Shown one piece after another: positions 16,390 to 25,473 of a DNA stretch of 64,000 bases. The position numbers and the translations under genes were made by a program. Source of the DNA: Cellulomonas composti (GTDB lineage Bacteria; Actinomycetota; Actinomycetes; Actinomycetales; Cellulomonadaceae). The number at the start of each line of letters is the position of its first letter. Position 1 is the stretch's first letter. The notes below the pieces were generated by a model that did no database searches, had not been told where the DNA came from, and was given only the letters and a program-made list of their open reading frames with translations. Where the stretch lies: assembly GCF_007990245.1 (NCBI RefSeq), contig NZ_BJWG01000001.1, positions 372,001-436,000 on the forward strand. The letters are read 5' to 3'.

Positions 16390-17663
16390 CCGGGGCGCCC
16401 CGGGGACCGACGACCGAGCCGGCCGCTCGCGAGGCCGTCGGCGACGAGCACGAGAACGACGCCACCGGCGAGCTCCCACACGAACCGCTCGGCGGTGCCG
16501 TCCCGGTGCAGCAGCGCCGCGCCGACCGCCAGCGTGATCGGCAGACCGACGCATGCGGCGCGCACGAGGCTCGCACGGCGCACGGCGGACCGGGCCGGCG
16601 GGCGCGTCAGCGCGACGCCCAGGTGCACCGCGACGCCTGCGGCCCCGTAGACGGCGAGGGCGACGACGACGAGCGTGCGGTCGTGCGCCGAGACGACGCT
16701 CTGCGGTGCGGCGGTGAACGTCGCGACGACGGCGGCGAGCGTCGCGACGGCGCCGGTCGTGACCAGGTGCGCGACCCACGCCAGCCGGGGTGCGAGCAGC
16801 CCGGGCGCGAGCAGCGCGACGCCGGCGCTCCCCCGCTGCACCGATGCCGCCCACAGCCCGACGACGAGCACGAAGACCCCGGCCGCCGTGACCGCCAACG
16901 GCCGGCCCCAGACGGCGTCGGCCGCGCCGTCGATCGCCTGGATCAGCGACTCGCCGAGCACGATGAGCATGAACAGGCTCATCCGCTCGGCCAGGTGCGG
17001 CAGGTCCGCCTCGGCGACGTCGAGCGTCGCCGGGATGTCCCGGTCCGCGATCCTGCCCCGTCCACGGCGGCTCCGCCGGCCGTCGCGACCGGCCCGTACG
17101 CGCTCGAGGCGGCGCTGCATGTCCGCGACCATCCGGCCGCGGCTCGAGGACAGCACCAGCATCAGGTCGAGTCCCAGCCCGACGGCCCACAGCACGTGCT
17201 GCGCGGTCCCGACGAACCACCACGAGACGACCCACGGCACGATGCCGATACCCGCCTGCACGACGGGCAGGTCGACGACGACCGTGCCACGGTTCCACGG
17301 CCGGGACGCGACGAACCGGCCGACCACGTACGCGACGGCGAACGCACCCCCGTGCTCGTCGATCGCAAACACCGACGCCGTCATGACGGCGAGCGCGGCC
17401 ATCCCGACGAGCATCGTCGCCACCTGCGTGCGCGCGGCACGCAGGTTGCCGTACGTCGTGAAGCACGCCCAGACGAGCCAGAACGCGGTGAACGCGACCG
17501 CGTACAGCCCGACACCGCCGGCGGTGGAGTCCTCGTGCAGCAGGTGCGCCAGCGCGCCGATGCCCGCGACGACGACGAGGTCGAAGAACAGCTCGAGCCA
17601 CGACGCGTGCCGCTCCTCGGCTGCGTCGTCCTCACGGGAGTCCTCGCGGGTGTCGTCGGTCAC
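16356..17663 (-). CDS. Low-temperature-requirement protein A (LtrA) family membrane protein
   Basis: 435 residues, about ten to twelve membrane segments. It opens with the LtrA signature SWLELFFDLVVVAGIGALAH (residues ~17-36). Later family blocks are HLAERMSLFMLIVLGESLIQ and PLAVTAAGVFVLVVGLWA. The family has no established biochemical role. GTG 17663 is chosen, with a weak AGGA upstream; GTG 17678 is an in-frame alternative. It is divergent from the acyltransferase gene, with 48 bp between starts. Confidence 0.86.
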   Translation of the reverse strand: MTDDTREDSREDDAAEERHASWLELFFDLVVVAGIGALAHLLHEDSTAGGVGLYAVAFTAFWLVWACFTTYGNLRAARTQVATMLVGMAALAVMTASVFAIDEHGGAFAVAYVVGRFVASRPWNRGTVVVDLPVVQAGIGIVPWVVSWWFVGTAQHVLWAVGLGLDLMLVLSSSRGRMVADMQRRLERVRAGRDGRRSRRGRGRIADRDIPATLDVAEADLPHLAERMSLFMLIVLGESLIQAIDGAADAVWGRPLAVTAAGVFVLVVGLWAASVQRGSAGVALLAPGLLAPRLAWVAHLVTTGAVATLAAVVATFTAAPQSVVSAHDRTLVVVALAVYGAAGVAVHLGVALTRPPARSAVRRASLVRAACVGLPITLAVGAALLHRDGTAERFVWELAGGVVLVLVADGLASGRLGRRSPGRPGHQGAVDSSSS

Positions 17664-17711
17664 ACCCGCATCCTGCACGATCCGCGGCGCACCGGAACGC
17701 CTCGTACCCTG

Positions 17712-19889
17712 GTGGACGCCCGCGAGGCCGACCCGGCCGCTCCGCGTCACCGCGACCGCGCGGCGGGCCCCGACGAGACGACAGGCACGGCCACGACCTC
17801 GATCACCGCAACCCGCACACCCCCGAGCGCCCCGCCGCGCGCCGCGGGTGCGACGCGTCGCGACATCCAGGTGCTGCGGGCGGTCGCTGTCGCGGCCGTC
17901 GTCGTCTTCCACCTCTGGCCCGCGGCGCTGCCGGGCGGGTACGTGGGCGTGGACGTCTTCTTCGTCGTGTCCGGGTTCCTCATCACCTCGCACCTGCTGC
18001 GCACGCCGCCGACGAGCCTGCGCGCGCTGGCCGCGTTCTGGGCTCGCCGGGTGCGGCGCCTGCTGCCGGCGGCCTCGACCGTGCTGGTGGTGACGACCCT
18101 CGCGGCGATCGCGCTGCTGCCCGCGGGGATGCTCGCGCGAACGGGCCGCGAGGTCCTGGCCTCCACGCTGCTCGTCGAGAACTGGTCGCTCGCCAACCAG
18201 GCCACCGACTACCTCGCCGCGGACGCCTCCCCCACGCCCGTGCAGCACTTCTGGTCGCTCGGGGTCGAGGAGCAGTTCTACCTGGCGTGGCCGCTCCTGC
18301 TCGCCGCGACCCTGCTCGCGGTCCGCCTGGTGGGTCCCGCGCGCCGGCATCCGCGCCGCGCCGTCGGGCTCGTCGTGGGCGTGAGCCTGCTCGCCTCGCT
18401 CGCCTGGAGCGTGCACCTGACCTTCGCCGACCCGGCGCGCGCCTACTTCGTGACCCCGACGAGGGTGTGGGAGCTGGCGCTCGGCGCGGTGCTCGCCGCG
18501 GTCGGTGCGCGCACGGTCGGCTGGGCGCGGGGCCGGTCCGTGGTCGGCTGGCTCGGGCTCGCCGCGATCGCGGCGGCGGCCGTGACGTTCGACTCCGGCA
18601 CCCCGTTCCCCGGCGCGGCGGCCCTGCTGCCCACGCTCGGCGCCGCCGCGGTGGTGTGGAGCGCGACCGACGACACGCCCGGCGGCCCGGGACGGCTCCT
18701 GGCTCGACGGCCCGTCGTGTGGGTCGGGGACGTCTCGTACGGCATCTACCTCTGGCACTGGCCGCTGCTCGTGCTCGCGCCCTTCGCGCTCGGCGCGGTG
18801 CTCGGCACGCCCGCACGGCTCGCGCTCGTCGCCTCGACGCTGCTGCTCGCGGCGGCGACCACACGCTGGATCGAGGACCCGCTGCGAGACTCGGTGCAGC
18901 TGCGCCGCTCGTCGCCGCGCACGTTCGCGCTGGGCGGCGCCACGGCAGTCGTGTGCGTCGCGCTGGCGTTCACCGCCACCGGGATCGGGACGGCCCGCGC
19001 GTCCGACGAACGTCGCGACCTGGCCGTGGCCGTCGCGGGCGACCTGCCGTGCTTCGGCGCCGCGGCCACGCGCGACCCGTCCTGCGGCGACCCCGCCGGC
19101 GAGGCCGTGATCGGTGGCGCCAGCGCCGCCGCCGAGGACCGGCCCGCCGTGTACGCCGACGGCTGCTGGAACAACGCGCCCTTCACCGGACGGCGCACGT
19201 GCACGTACGGCGCCGCCACCGACCCCGCTCGCCAGGTGGTGCTGCTCGGCAACTCGCACGCAGGCCAGTGGCAGCCCGCGCTCGTCGGCCAGGTCGACGA
19301 CGAGGACTGGTCCCTGACCACCTACCTCACGTCCGAGTGCTACCCCGTCGACCTGCCGATCGACGTCACCGTGCCCGCCAACAGCGCGCGCTGCGCCGAC
19401 TGGACGCGGTGGGCGGTGGACGCCGCGATCGCGCAGGACCCCGACCTCGTCGTGCTCGCGGCGCGCACCTTCCGTCCGCTCCTGGACGTGCCCGCCGACG
19501 AGCAGCGGCGCACCGCGCAGGCCGCCTACGCCCGCACGATCGCGCGGTTCACCGACGCCGGCATTCCCGTGCTGGTCATGCGCGACACCCCCGCGGCGGC
19601 CGAGCCCGTGCCGGACTGCATCGCGCGCGAGCGCGGCGGCTGGCGGTCGTGCGGTCAGCCGCAGGACACCGCGGTCGAGCCCGACCCGCTCGCCGACGCG
19701 GCCACGGCCGACACCTCCGGGCTGGTCTCCGTGCTCGACGTCACCGACGTGCTGTGCTGGGACGGGGTGTGCCACGACGTGGTCGGCGGGGCGATCACCT
19801 ACTTCGACCACGGGCACATGACGTCGACCTTCGCGCAGACGCTACGCCCTGAGGTCGAGGCCGCCGTGAGCGCGCGCATCCGGAACTGA
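17712..19889 (+). CDS. Acyltransferase 3 with C-terminal SGNH domain (O-acetyltransferase, OafA-like)
   Basis: 725 residues. Residues ~50-430 are an AT3 integral membrane domain of about ten helices: VVVFHLWPAALPGGYVGVD, FFVVSGFLIT, QHFWSLGVEEQFYLAWP and SYGIYLWHWPLLV. After a further helix, residues ~470-720 form an SGNH-type extracellular domain: VVLLGNSHAGQWQPAL (Ser block) and ITYFDHGHMTS (Asp/His block). Such proteins move acetyl groups across the membrane onto cell-surface polysaccharide or peptidoglycan. GTG 17712 is the first in-frame start past the divergent ltrA; the ~45 residues before the AT3 domain are low-complexity, so the start is uncertain. Confidence 0.87.
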   Translation: MDAREADPAAPRHRDRAAGPDETTGTATTSITATRTPPSAPPRAAGATRRDIQVLRAVAVAAVVVFHLWPAALPGGYVGVDVFFVVSGFLITSHLLRTPPTSLRALAAFWARRVRRLLPAASTVLVVTTLAAIALLPAGMLARTGREVLASTLLVENWSLANQATDYLAADASPTPVQHFWSLGVEEQFYLAWPLLLAATLLAVRLVGPARRHPRRAVGLVVGVSLLASLAWSVHLTFADPARAYFVTPTRVWELALGAVLAAVGARTVGWARGRSVVGWLGLAAIAAAAVTFDSGTPFPGAAALLPTLGAAAVVWSATDDTPGGPGRLLARRPVVWVGDVSYGIYLWHWPLLVLAPFALGAVLGTPARLALVASTLLLAAATTRWIEDPLRDSVQLRRSSPRTFALGGATAVVCVALAFTATGIGTARASDERRDLAVAVAGDLPCFGAAATRDPSCGDPAGEAVIGGASAAAEDRPAVYADGCWNNAPFTGRRTCTYGAATDPARQVVLLGNSHAGQWQPALVGQVDDEDWSLTTYLTSECYPVDLPIDVTVPANSARCADWTRWAVDAAIAQDPDLVVLAARTFRPLLDVPADEQRRTAQAAYARTIARFTDAGIPVLVMRDTPAAAEPVPDCIARERGGWRSCGQPQDTAVEPDPLADAATADTSGLVSVLDVTDVLCWDGVCHDVVGGAITYFDHGHMTSTFAQTLRPEVEAAVSARIRN

Positions 19890-19893
19890 ATGC

Positions 19894-19907
19894 GGGCGTC
19901 CGCGCCC
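19894..19907. terminator. Short GC hairpin between convergent genes
   Basis: GGGCG-TCCG-CGCCC (5-bp stem, 4-nt loop) lies in the 33-bp gap between the acyltransferase stop and the end of the FHA-protein gene on the other strand. Its position suggests a bidirectional terminator, but no T tract follows. Confidence 0.3.
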
Positions 19908-19922
19908 TGAAGATCGCGCCTG

Positions 19923-20750
19923 TCAGATCTCGCCGTCGAGCGCGTGCCGGACCACCACGCGTGTCCACGCACCGACGTAGATGCGGTCGCCGTCCTGCAC
20001 CTCGTGCCGCTGGCCCGCCGGGATCGCGACGCTCGGCAGCGCGTCACCGGCGTGGCTGACGTAGGTGCCGTTCGAGGACTGCAGGTCCTCGACCCACCAG
20101 CGCTGACCATCCGTGTTGAGCTGGCAGTGTCGTCGCGAGACGCCGGTGTCCGCTCCGCAGTCGATCTGCGGGTGGATGTTGCGCGACACCGACGGCCGCC
20201 CGACGAGCAGGCTGCGGGCCCGCAGCGGCACGAGCACCGGCAGGCCCACCGACGGCAGCGGGTCCTCGGGCTTCTGGGCGTCGTACCACTCCGGGTCGAC
20301 CCAGATCTCTGCGACCCACTCCTGCGCGCCGGGCACGCCGGGCGTCGGGAGGTTCGCGGGCTCACCGACCGGGTCGGGCTCGATCGTCGGGATCGGCTCG
20401 ATCGTCGGGATCGGGTCCGACGAGGGTGCGGCGGTGGCCGGGGGCGTCGGAGCCGACGAAGATGCGGGGGCCGGTGGTGCGACGACGGGCAGCGACCCGG
20501 TGAGGACACCCGCCGGCGGCGTGAGCGGCTCGGGCAGCGCACCCGTCGTGAAGTCGTAGCCGCAGTTCTCGCAGAACAGCGCGCCGGCGGCCGCGGGCGA
20601 CTGGCAGTTCGGGCACTCGGACGGCCCCGACGCGGCCGGCGCGGGCGCCGTCGGGGCCGCGGCCGCAGCCGCGACGATCGGCGCGCCGCACACGTCGCAG
20701 TAGTCCGTGGACGCGGACGTGTGCCCGGCGGGGCAGACGACCGAGCTCAT
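19923..20750 (-). CDS. Zinc-ribbon protein with C-terminal FHA phosphothreonine-binding domain
   Basis: 275 residues. Two CxxC zinc ribbons lie at residues ~6-25 (CPAGH..., CDVCG) and ~45-66 (CPNCQ..., CENCG), then an Ala/Pro linker with a PIPTIE repeat. An FHA domain fills residues ~175-270 (LLVGRPSVSRNIHPQIDCGA, VSRRHCQL, WWVEDLQSSNGTYV), with the phospho-Thr-binding Arg, Ser, His and Asn in place. It is the last gene of the pknG locus, ATGA-coupled to the VWA gene. An FHA protein is the known PknG substrate in mycobacteria and corynebacteria (GarA/OdhI). This one lacks their ETTS phospho-motif and has zinc ribbons, so it is not GarA but could read PknG-made phosphosites. Confidence 0.88.
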   Translation of the reverse strand: MSSVVCPAGHTSASTDYCDVCGAPIVAAAAAAPTAPAPAASGPSECPNCQSPAAAGALFCENCGYDFTTGALPEPLTPPAGVLTGSLPVVAPPAPASSSAPTPPATAAPSSDPIPTIEPIPTIEPDPVGEPANLPTPGVPGAQEWVAEIWVDPEWYDAQKPEDPLPSVGLPVLVPLRARSLLVGRPSVSRNIHPQIDCGADTGVSRRHCQLNTDGQRWWVEDLQSSNGTYVSHAGDALPSVAIPAGQRHEVQDGDRIYVGAWTRVVVRHALDGEI

Positions 20751-22024
20751 CGCTTGACCCGGGTCGTCTTGGTCGAGGCGGTGTCGAGCGCCATCTCGTC
20801 GAGCCGGGCGACGTCGCGCTTGAGCCGCACCGTCCCTTCCGTGGCGTCGTCGATCTCGACGACGCGGCGCAGGCGCGACGTCGCCTCGTCGTTGCCGGTC
20901 TCCTGCGCGAGCTGGACCGCACGGCCCAGCTTGACGGTCGCGGTGGCCTCGTCGCCCGCGGCGCGCGCGGCCAGACCCTCCTGGATCGCCGAGGCGAGCT
21001 CGGCCTGACCCGTGTAGTGCGCCACCTCAGGGCTGATCCGCGCCGTCAGCGAGGCGTCGTCGGACCAGCGGGCCTTGACCAGACCCGACGCGAGCACCTG
21101 GCCGTCGACCGCGATCTGGACGCGCGCGGCGAGCTGCTCGGTGCCGACAGGCTTGGACGCAACGCGCACGGCCACGTGGTAGTCGCGCTGCTCGTCGCCC
21201 CACGATCCCGTCGGGTACGCACCCGTGAGCGCGTTCACCTCGGTGCGGCGCGCGGTGAGATCCTCGACCGTCGGCGAGACCTGCCGGACGAACAGCGTCT
21301 GCCCGCCCTGCGGCACCCACACCCGCAGCTCGGCGTCCGCGACGCCGCGCGCCATCGAACGCTGCACGAGCGCGCGGAAGTCCGCCGCGATCTCGTTGGG
21401 ATCGGCGATCAGCTCGAGCCCGCCGAGCAGCGCGGTCGAGATCTCGCGCAGCTCCTCGACCTCCCACCGCGAGCCGACGCCGCGTGCATCGCACTGGAAG
21501 TGACCGGTGACGCGCCGGACCGCATCGCTGAGGGCATGCCGCGGCTCGGACTCGTTCTTGCCGTCCGTGAGCAGGATCGCGTGCCGCTGGCGCGCCTGCG
21601 GCACCGTCGCGAACAGCCGGTCGGCCAGGAGCAGCCACGTGCTCATCGCCGTGCCGCCCGTGGCCGCGATGCGACCGATCGCGCGCTTGGCCTCCGCGCG
21701 TGCGCCCTGCTCCATCTGCACCATGTCGAGCGCCGCGTTCGGGTACGGGAACACGCGCGCCGCGACGTGGCTGCCGCTCACGATCGCGAACCACGTGCCG
21801 TCGGCGATCTGGTCCACCGCGACCTGCGCCGCGTACTTGGCCGCGTCCAGGTTCGGTCCCGCCATCGAGCCCGACGAGTCGATCATGACGATCTCGGCGA
21901 CCCCCGCACCCGAGGCGCCCGCCGCGCCGGCGCCCGACGACGTCACGGTGACGATCGCGTGCACGTCGGTGGCCCCGTCGGCCATGAACTCGTTCTGGAA
22001 CACTTCGGCGGTGAAGACGGCCAC
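20747..22024 (-). CDS. von Willebrand factor A (VWA) domain protein of the pknG locus
   Basis: 425 residues. The VWA domain covers residues ~38-215: EIVMIDSSGSMAGPN is a complete MIDAS (DxSxS), with the conserved Thr in ATGGTAMSTWL and Asp in ILLTDGKNE. The C-terminal half is a beta-rich region then a helical segment (SAIQEGLAARAAGDEATATV) resembling the C-terminal parts of other bacterial VWA regulators. No signal peptide or membrane helix is seen, so it is cytosolic. GTG 22024 has GAAGGA 6 nt upstream. It overlaps the FHA gene by 4 bp and follows the phosphatase by 42 bp. Metal-dependent protein binding is expected; the partner is unknown. Confidence 0.88.
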   Translation of the reverse strand: MAVFTAEVFQNEFMADGATDVHAIVTVTSSGAGAAGASGAGVAEIVMIDSSGSMAGPNLDAAKYAAQVAVDQIADGTWFAIVSGSHVAARVFPYPNAALDMVQMEQGARAEAKRAIGRIAATGGTAMSTWLLLADRLFATVPQARQRHAILLTDGKNESEPRHALSDAVRRVTGHFQCDARGVGSRWEVEELREISTALLGGLELIADPNEIAADFRALVQRSMARGVADAELRVWVPQGGQTLFVRQVSPTVEDLTARRTEVNALTGAYPTGSWGDEQRDYHVAVRVASKPVGTEQLAARVQIAVDGQVLASGLVKARWSDDASLTARISPEVAHYTGQAELASAIQEGLAARAAGDEATATVKLGRAVQLAQETGNDEATSRLRRVVEIDDATEGTVRLKRDVARLDEMALDTASTKTTRVKR

Positions 22025-22066
22025 GTCGGTCCTTCGTCGGTCGAGATCGGCTCGGTCGCTGGTCGG

Positions 22067-23182
22067 TCAGTTCAGATCAGTAGGTGCGGTCAGGCTATCG
22101 CTCCGCACCGACACGGGCGGTTCGACCCGGGCCAGCGCGACGGTCACGTTGTCCCTGCCGCCCTGCGCGTTCGCCCACGTCACGAGTGCGCCCGCGGTCA
22201 GCGCCGGATCGCCCCCCTGGTCGGCGGCCGTCGCCCGCAGCAGGTCCGCGAGCTCGTCGGCCGGGGAGCAGTAGTTCCACAGCCCGTCCGAGCAGACCAG
22301 CAGCCAGCCGGGTCCGTGCACGGTCGTCGTCGTCGTGCGCGCCGTGGTGTCCGGGGCGTCCGGGCCGAGCCACCGCGTGATCGCATGCGCGACGGGCGAG
22401 GTCTCCGCCTGGGCCCGCGCGACGCCCTGCGCCATCAGCTCGGCGGCACCCGAGTCGTCGGCGCTGAGCTGCTGCGGCACCGCGTCGTCGGGCATCCAGT
22501 ACGCACGTGAGTCGCCCAGCCAGCCGACGACGATGTGCGCACCGTCCACGACGCCCGCGACGAAGGTGCACGACGGGGGCTCCACGTCGTGGGCGAGCTC
22601 CGTGAACGCGGCCGTGATCGCCGCGTCGCCCGCGGCCGCCGCCTCGGCGAGCAGGCCCGACCAGGCGGCCGTGCGACCGGTGCCCGAGCCCGTGACCGCA
22701 CGGGCGCCGCCCGCGACGCCCTGCTCGAGCACCGCAAGCGCGGCCTTCGCGGCCGCCATGCTCGCGACGTCCGAGTCCGGCGCGCTCGAGACGCCGTCGC
22801 ACACGACGAGCAGGGCGTAGCCGTCCCCGCCCGCGAGGGCCATCGCGTCCTCGTTGCGGCTGTGCCGTACGCCGCGGTCGCACACGCCGCCGACGAGCGG
22901 GCTCGGCTGCTCGACCCAGTGGTCGCGTGGGCTCGTCGCGGGCCGGCCGCACTGCACGCAGTACCCGTCGGGCGCGATCTGCCCGCCGCAGGCGACGCAC
23001 GCCGCCGCAGCGGTGCCGACTCCCCCGGCACCGGCGGACGCGACGTCGTCGGGCTCGGGGGGCGCCTCCGGCTCGACCGGCTCGATGCGCGCACCGCACG
23101 TCTCGCAGAACCGCGCGTCCGGCGCCAGCGTCGACCCGCACGCCGCGCAGAGCGCCTCGACGGCGCTCACCACGTGGTCCAC
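22067..23182 (-). CDS. PP2C-type serine/threonine phosphatase with N-terminal zinc ribbons
   Basis: 371 residues. Paired CxxC ribbons at residues ~12-32 (CAACG, CETCG) and ~62-80 (CVACG, CVQCG) precede a PPM/PP2C domain (residues ~95-350). Metal-binding motifs are present: VRHSRNEDAMAL, LLVVCDGVSSAP, VVGWLGDSRAY, LLVCSDGLWNY and GGRDNVTVALARV. It should reverse PknG phosphorylation in the cytosol. The start is GTG 23182 with GAGGTG upstream, overlapping the pknG stop by 16 bp; GTG 23170 would give the common GTGA overlap instead. The ribbons resemble those of the neighbouring kinase and FHA protein, hinting at a shared docking mode. Confidence 0.9.
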   Translation of the reverse strand: MDHVVSAVEALCAACGSTLAPDARFCETCGARIEPVEPEAPPEPDDVASAGAGGVGTAAAACVACGGQIAPDGYCVQCGRPATSPRDHWVEQPSPLVGGVCDRGVRHSRNEDAMALAGGDGYALLVVCDGVSSAPDSDVASMAAAKAALAVLEQGVAGGARAVTGSGTGRTAAWSGLLAEAAAAGDAAITAAFTELAHDVEPPSCTFVAGVVDGAHIVVGWLGDSRAYWMPDDAVPQQLSADDSGAAELMAQGVARAQAETSPVAHAITRWLGPDAPDTTARTTTTTVHGPGWLLVCSDGLWNYCSPADELADLLRATAADQGGDPALTAGALVTWANAQGGRDNVTVALARVEPPVSVRSDSLTAPTDLN

Positions 23183-25473
23183 CGGCGCACCTCGTTGGCG
23201 CGGTCGACGAAGCCGATCCGCTCGTCGCCGTCCCGCGCCTGCACGGCGGACTCCCGGTAGGCGGCCTCGAGCGCGTCCCGCACCTCCCGCTCCTGCGCGG
23301 GCACGTCGTCGAGCCGCACACCCGGCTTCGGCCCGTCGACCAGCACGCGCGCGAGCGCGGCCTCGAGCACCGCCACCCGCAGGTCCGCCCGCGCCCGCGG
23401 GAGCAGCGTGACGGTGCGCACCCCGTCCAGCGCGTCGGCGAGCGCCGGCAGCCCGCGGTCGGAGTACATCAGCAGCCGGGCACGCTGTACACGCGCCTCG
23501 ACGTAGGAGCCGCGGGTCGAGGCGACGAGCTCGAGCGCGTCCAGCGCGCGGTCCACGTCACCGCGCGACGCCCGGATGCGCGCGAGACCGAATGCCGCCA
23601 GCGCCGTGTAGTTGGCGTCTGAGCGCGCGCACACCACGTAGAGCTGCTCGGCGATGCCGTCCTCCCCCGTGGCCTCGCACGCGGTCGCCAGCGCGAGCTT
23701 GGGCGCCAGCTCGCCCGGCACCTGGCCGTACACGCCGTTGAACGCCGCCGTCGCGGCCGCAGGGTTGCCGAAGGCGAGCTGTGCGAGGCCGTCCAGCCAC
23801 GCCGCACGCCACTCCCACGGGTCGTCGGCGAGGATCTGCGCGAGCGCGTCGCCCACCGTCTGCGGCCGGCCCGCCTCGATCGCCGCGCGCGCGATCGCCA
23901 ACCGCACCTCGACAGTCGCCTCGGGCGCGTTCTCGAGCGCCGCGATCCGCAGCCGCGGGTCCGCCACGTTGACGCTCGCGAGCCAGCTCGCGGCGGGGTC
24001 GCCCGGGTCGACCTTGAGCGTCGGCAGCTCGTCCCAGGTCAGGGCGCGGTCCGCGACGTCGACCGCCGGCGCGTCGAACAGCACGGAGGCCGCCGAATGG
24101 AGCGCGGGCGACCCGGGGCCGCGGTCGGTCGCGACGACCTCACGCAGCACGCCGACGAGCTGGGCACGCAGCTCGTCGACCGTGCCGAACCGGTCCGCGG
24201 GCTCGGTGGCGCACGCCTTGGCGAGCAACCGGAAGAACGAGTCGTACTTCTGGAACACCGGGTTCTCGTCGACCGGCGGCAGCGAGGCGACGTACGTCGT
24301 CGTGTTCCCCTTGAAGTCCAGCACGAGCGTCAGGAGCGTGCGGCCGATCGTGTAGATGTCGGAGGCGACCGACGGCCCCACCTGCGCCACCTCGGGCGCC
24401 TGGTAGCCGACGGTGCCGTAGATGGCCGAGACGAGGTCGTCCACGCGCCGCACGCCGCCCAGGTCGATCAGCTTGACCCCGTCACCCTGCTGGATCACGT
24501 TGTCCGGCTTGAAGTCGCAGAACAGCAGGTTGATGTCGTGCAGGTACGCGAACGCTGGCAGCAGCTCGAGCACGTACGCGATCGCCTGGTCGACGGGCAA
24601 CGGGTCGTTGAGGCCGCCGTTCGCGTCGCGCCGGTCGTGCAGGAGCTGCTTGAGCGAACGACCGCCGACGAACTCCATGACGGTGTAGCCGGCGCCGTCG
24701 TGCATCACGAAGTTGTAGATCTCGACGATCAGCGGGTGCTCGACCTCGGCGAGGAACTGGCGCTCCGCGATCGCCGCGGCCACCGCGTCGGCGTCGCCCG
24801 CGTTGAGCAGGCCCTTGAGCACCACCCAGCGACCCGAGACGTTCTGGTCGCGCGCGAGGTAGATCCAGCCGAGGCCGCCGTGCGCCAGGCAGCCCACGAC
24901 CTCGTACTGGCCGCCGACGAGATCGCCGGGCACGAGCTGCGGGTCGAAGTCGAACCCCGCGCCGCACTGCGGGCAGAAGCCCTTCGAACGAGCGGGCTGA
25001 CCCTCGCGGGCACGACCGACCTTGGTGCCGCAGGTCGGGCAGTACCGCTTGCCCTCCGGGACCTCGGGCACCGCCATGACCGACTGCAGCGGGTCGGCGA
25101 CCGGCACCGTCGGCACGGTCGTCAGACCGGCCCCGAGCCGGTGGCCGCGCAGTCGGGTCGAGCCCGTGCCGAGTCGGCGCGTCACGTTGGAGCCGCCCGC
25201 GCCGGAGCGCGCCGAGCCGAGCGCGACCGTCGCGAGCTGCGTCGAGCTCGTCCGGCCGGTACGTGTCGAACGCTCCTCGTCGGGGTCCGGCGCGGAGGTG
25301 CGCCCCGAGCCCGTGCGGGTGGCTCCGGTCGAGCCCGCCGCGGCGGCCGGTGTGGTGCGCGAGGACCCGGCGCCGCCGACCGGCGCGGGCGCGGTGGGCG
25401 CCTGCGGCGAGCCGCAGACGTTGCAGTACCCGTCCTCGTAGGTTCCGGTGCATCCCGGTGCGGTGCACTTCAT
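23167..25473 (-). CDS. pknG: PknG-family serine/threonine protein kinase (zinc ribbon, rubredoxin, kinase, TPR)
   Basis: 768 residues, close to mycobacterial PknG. Order: an N-terminal zinc ribbon (CTAPGC...CNVCG, residues ~3-20); a Ser/Thr/Gly-rich linker; a rubredoxin-like CPTCG...CPQCG pair (~155-185); a kinase domain (~200-450) with GGLGWIYLARD, VVLKGLL (catalytic Lys), CDFKPDNV in place of HRD, and LIDLGGVRR; then a helical TPR region. The atypical CDFKPDN and DLG motifs are normal for PknG. In mycobacteria and corynebacteria PknG controls 2-oxoglutarate dehydrogenase through an FHA protein and responds to GlnH/GlnX, both encoded just upstream here. ATG 25473 has GGGAGG upstream and overlaps the previous stop (ATGA). 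Confidence 0.95.
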   Translation of the reverse strand: MKCTAPGCTGTYEDGYCNVCGSPQAPTAPAPVGGAGSSRTTPAAAAGSTGATRTGSGRTSAPDPDEERSTRTGRTSSTQLATVALGSARSGAGGSNVTRRLGTGSTRLRGHRLGAGLTTVPTVPVADPLQSVMAVPEVPEGKRYCPTCGTKVGRAREGQPARSKGFCPQCGAGFDFDPQLVPGDLVGGQYEVVGCLAHGGLGWIYLARDQNVSGRWVVLKGLLNAGDADAVAAAIAERQFLAEVEHPLIVEIYNFVMHDGAGYTVMEFVGGRSLKQLLHDRRDANGGLNDPLPVDQAIAYVLELLPAFAYLHDINLLFCDFKPDNVIQQGDGVKLIDLGGVRRVDDLVSAIYGTVGYQAPEVAQVGPSVASDIYTIGRTLLTLVLDFKGNTTTYVASLPPVDENPVFQKYDSFFRLLAKACATEPADRFGTVDELRAQLVGVLREVVATDRGPGSPALHSAASVLFDAPAVDVADRALTWDELPTLKVDPGDPAASWLASVNVADPRLRIAALENAPEATVEVRLAIARAAIEAGRPQTVGDALAQILADDPWEWRAAWLDGLAQLAFGNPAAATAAFNGVYGQVPGELAPKLALATACEATGEDGIAEQLYVVCARSDANYTALAAFGLARIRASRGDVDRALDALELVASTRGSYVEARVQRARLLMYSDRGLPALADALDGVRTVTLLPRARADLRVAVLEAALARVLVDGPKPGVRLDDVPAQEREVRDALEAAYRESAVQARDGDERIGFVDRANEVRRWTTW

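Noticed and set aside
17705-17710. TACCCT as a leaderless -10 for the acyltransferase gene
   Set aside because: It ends 1 bp before GTG 17712, too close for a start at that codon.
16356-19817. A 1153-codon open frame on the minus strand covering the acyltransferase gene
   Set aside because: Only its last ~435 codons (LtrA) look like protein. The rest is Arg/Gly/Ala-rich antisense of the AT3 gene, which is open only because stop codons are rare at this GC content.
23900-25000. PknG considered catalytically degenerate because it lacks HRD and DFG
   Set aside because: CDFKPDN and DLG are the normal forms in the PknG family, and the catalytic Lys is present.
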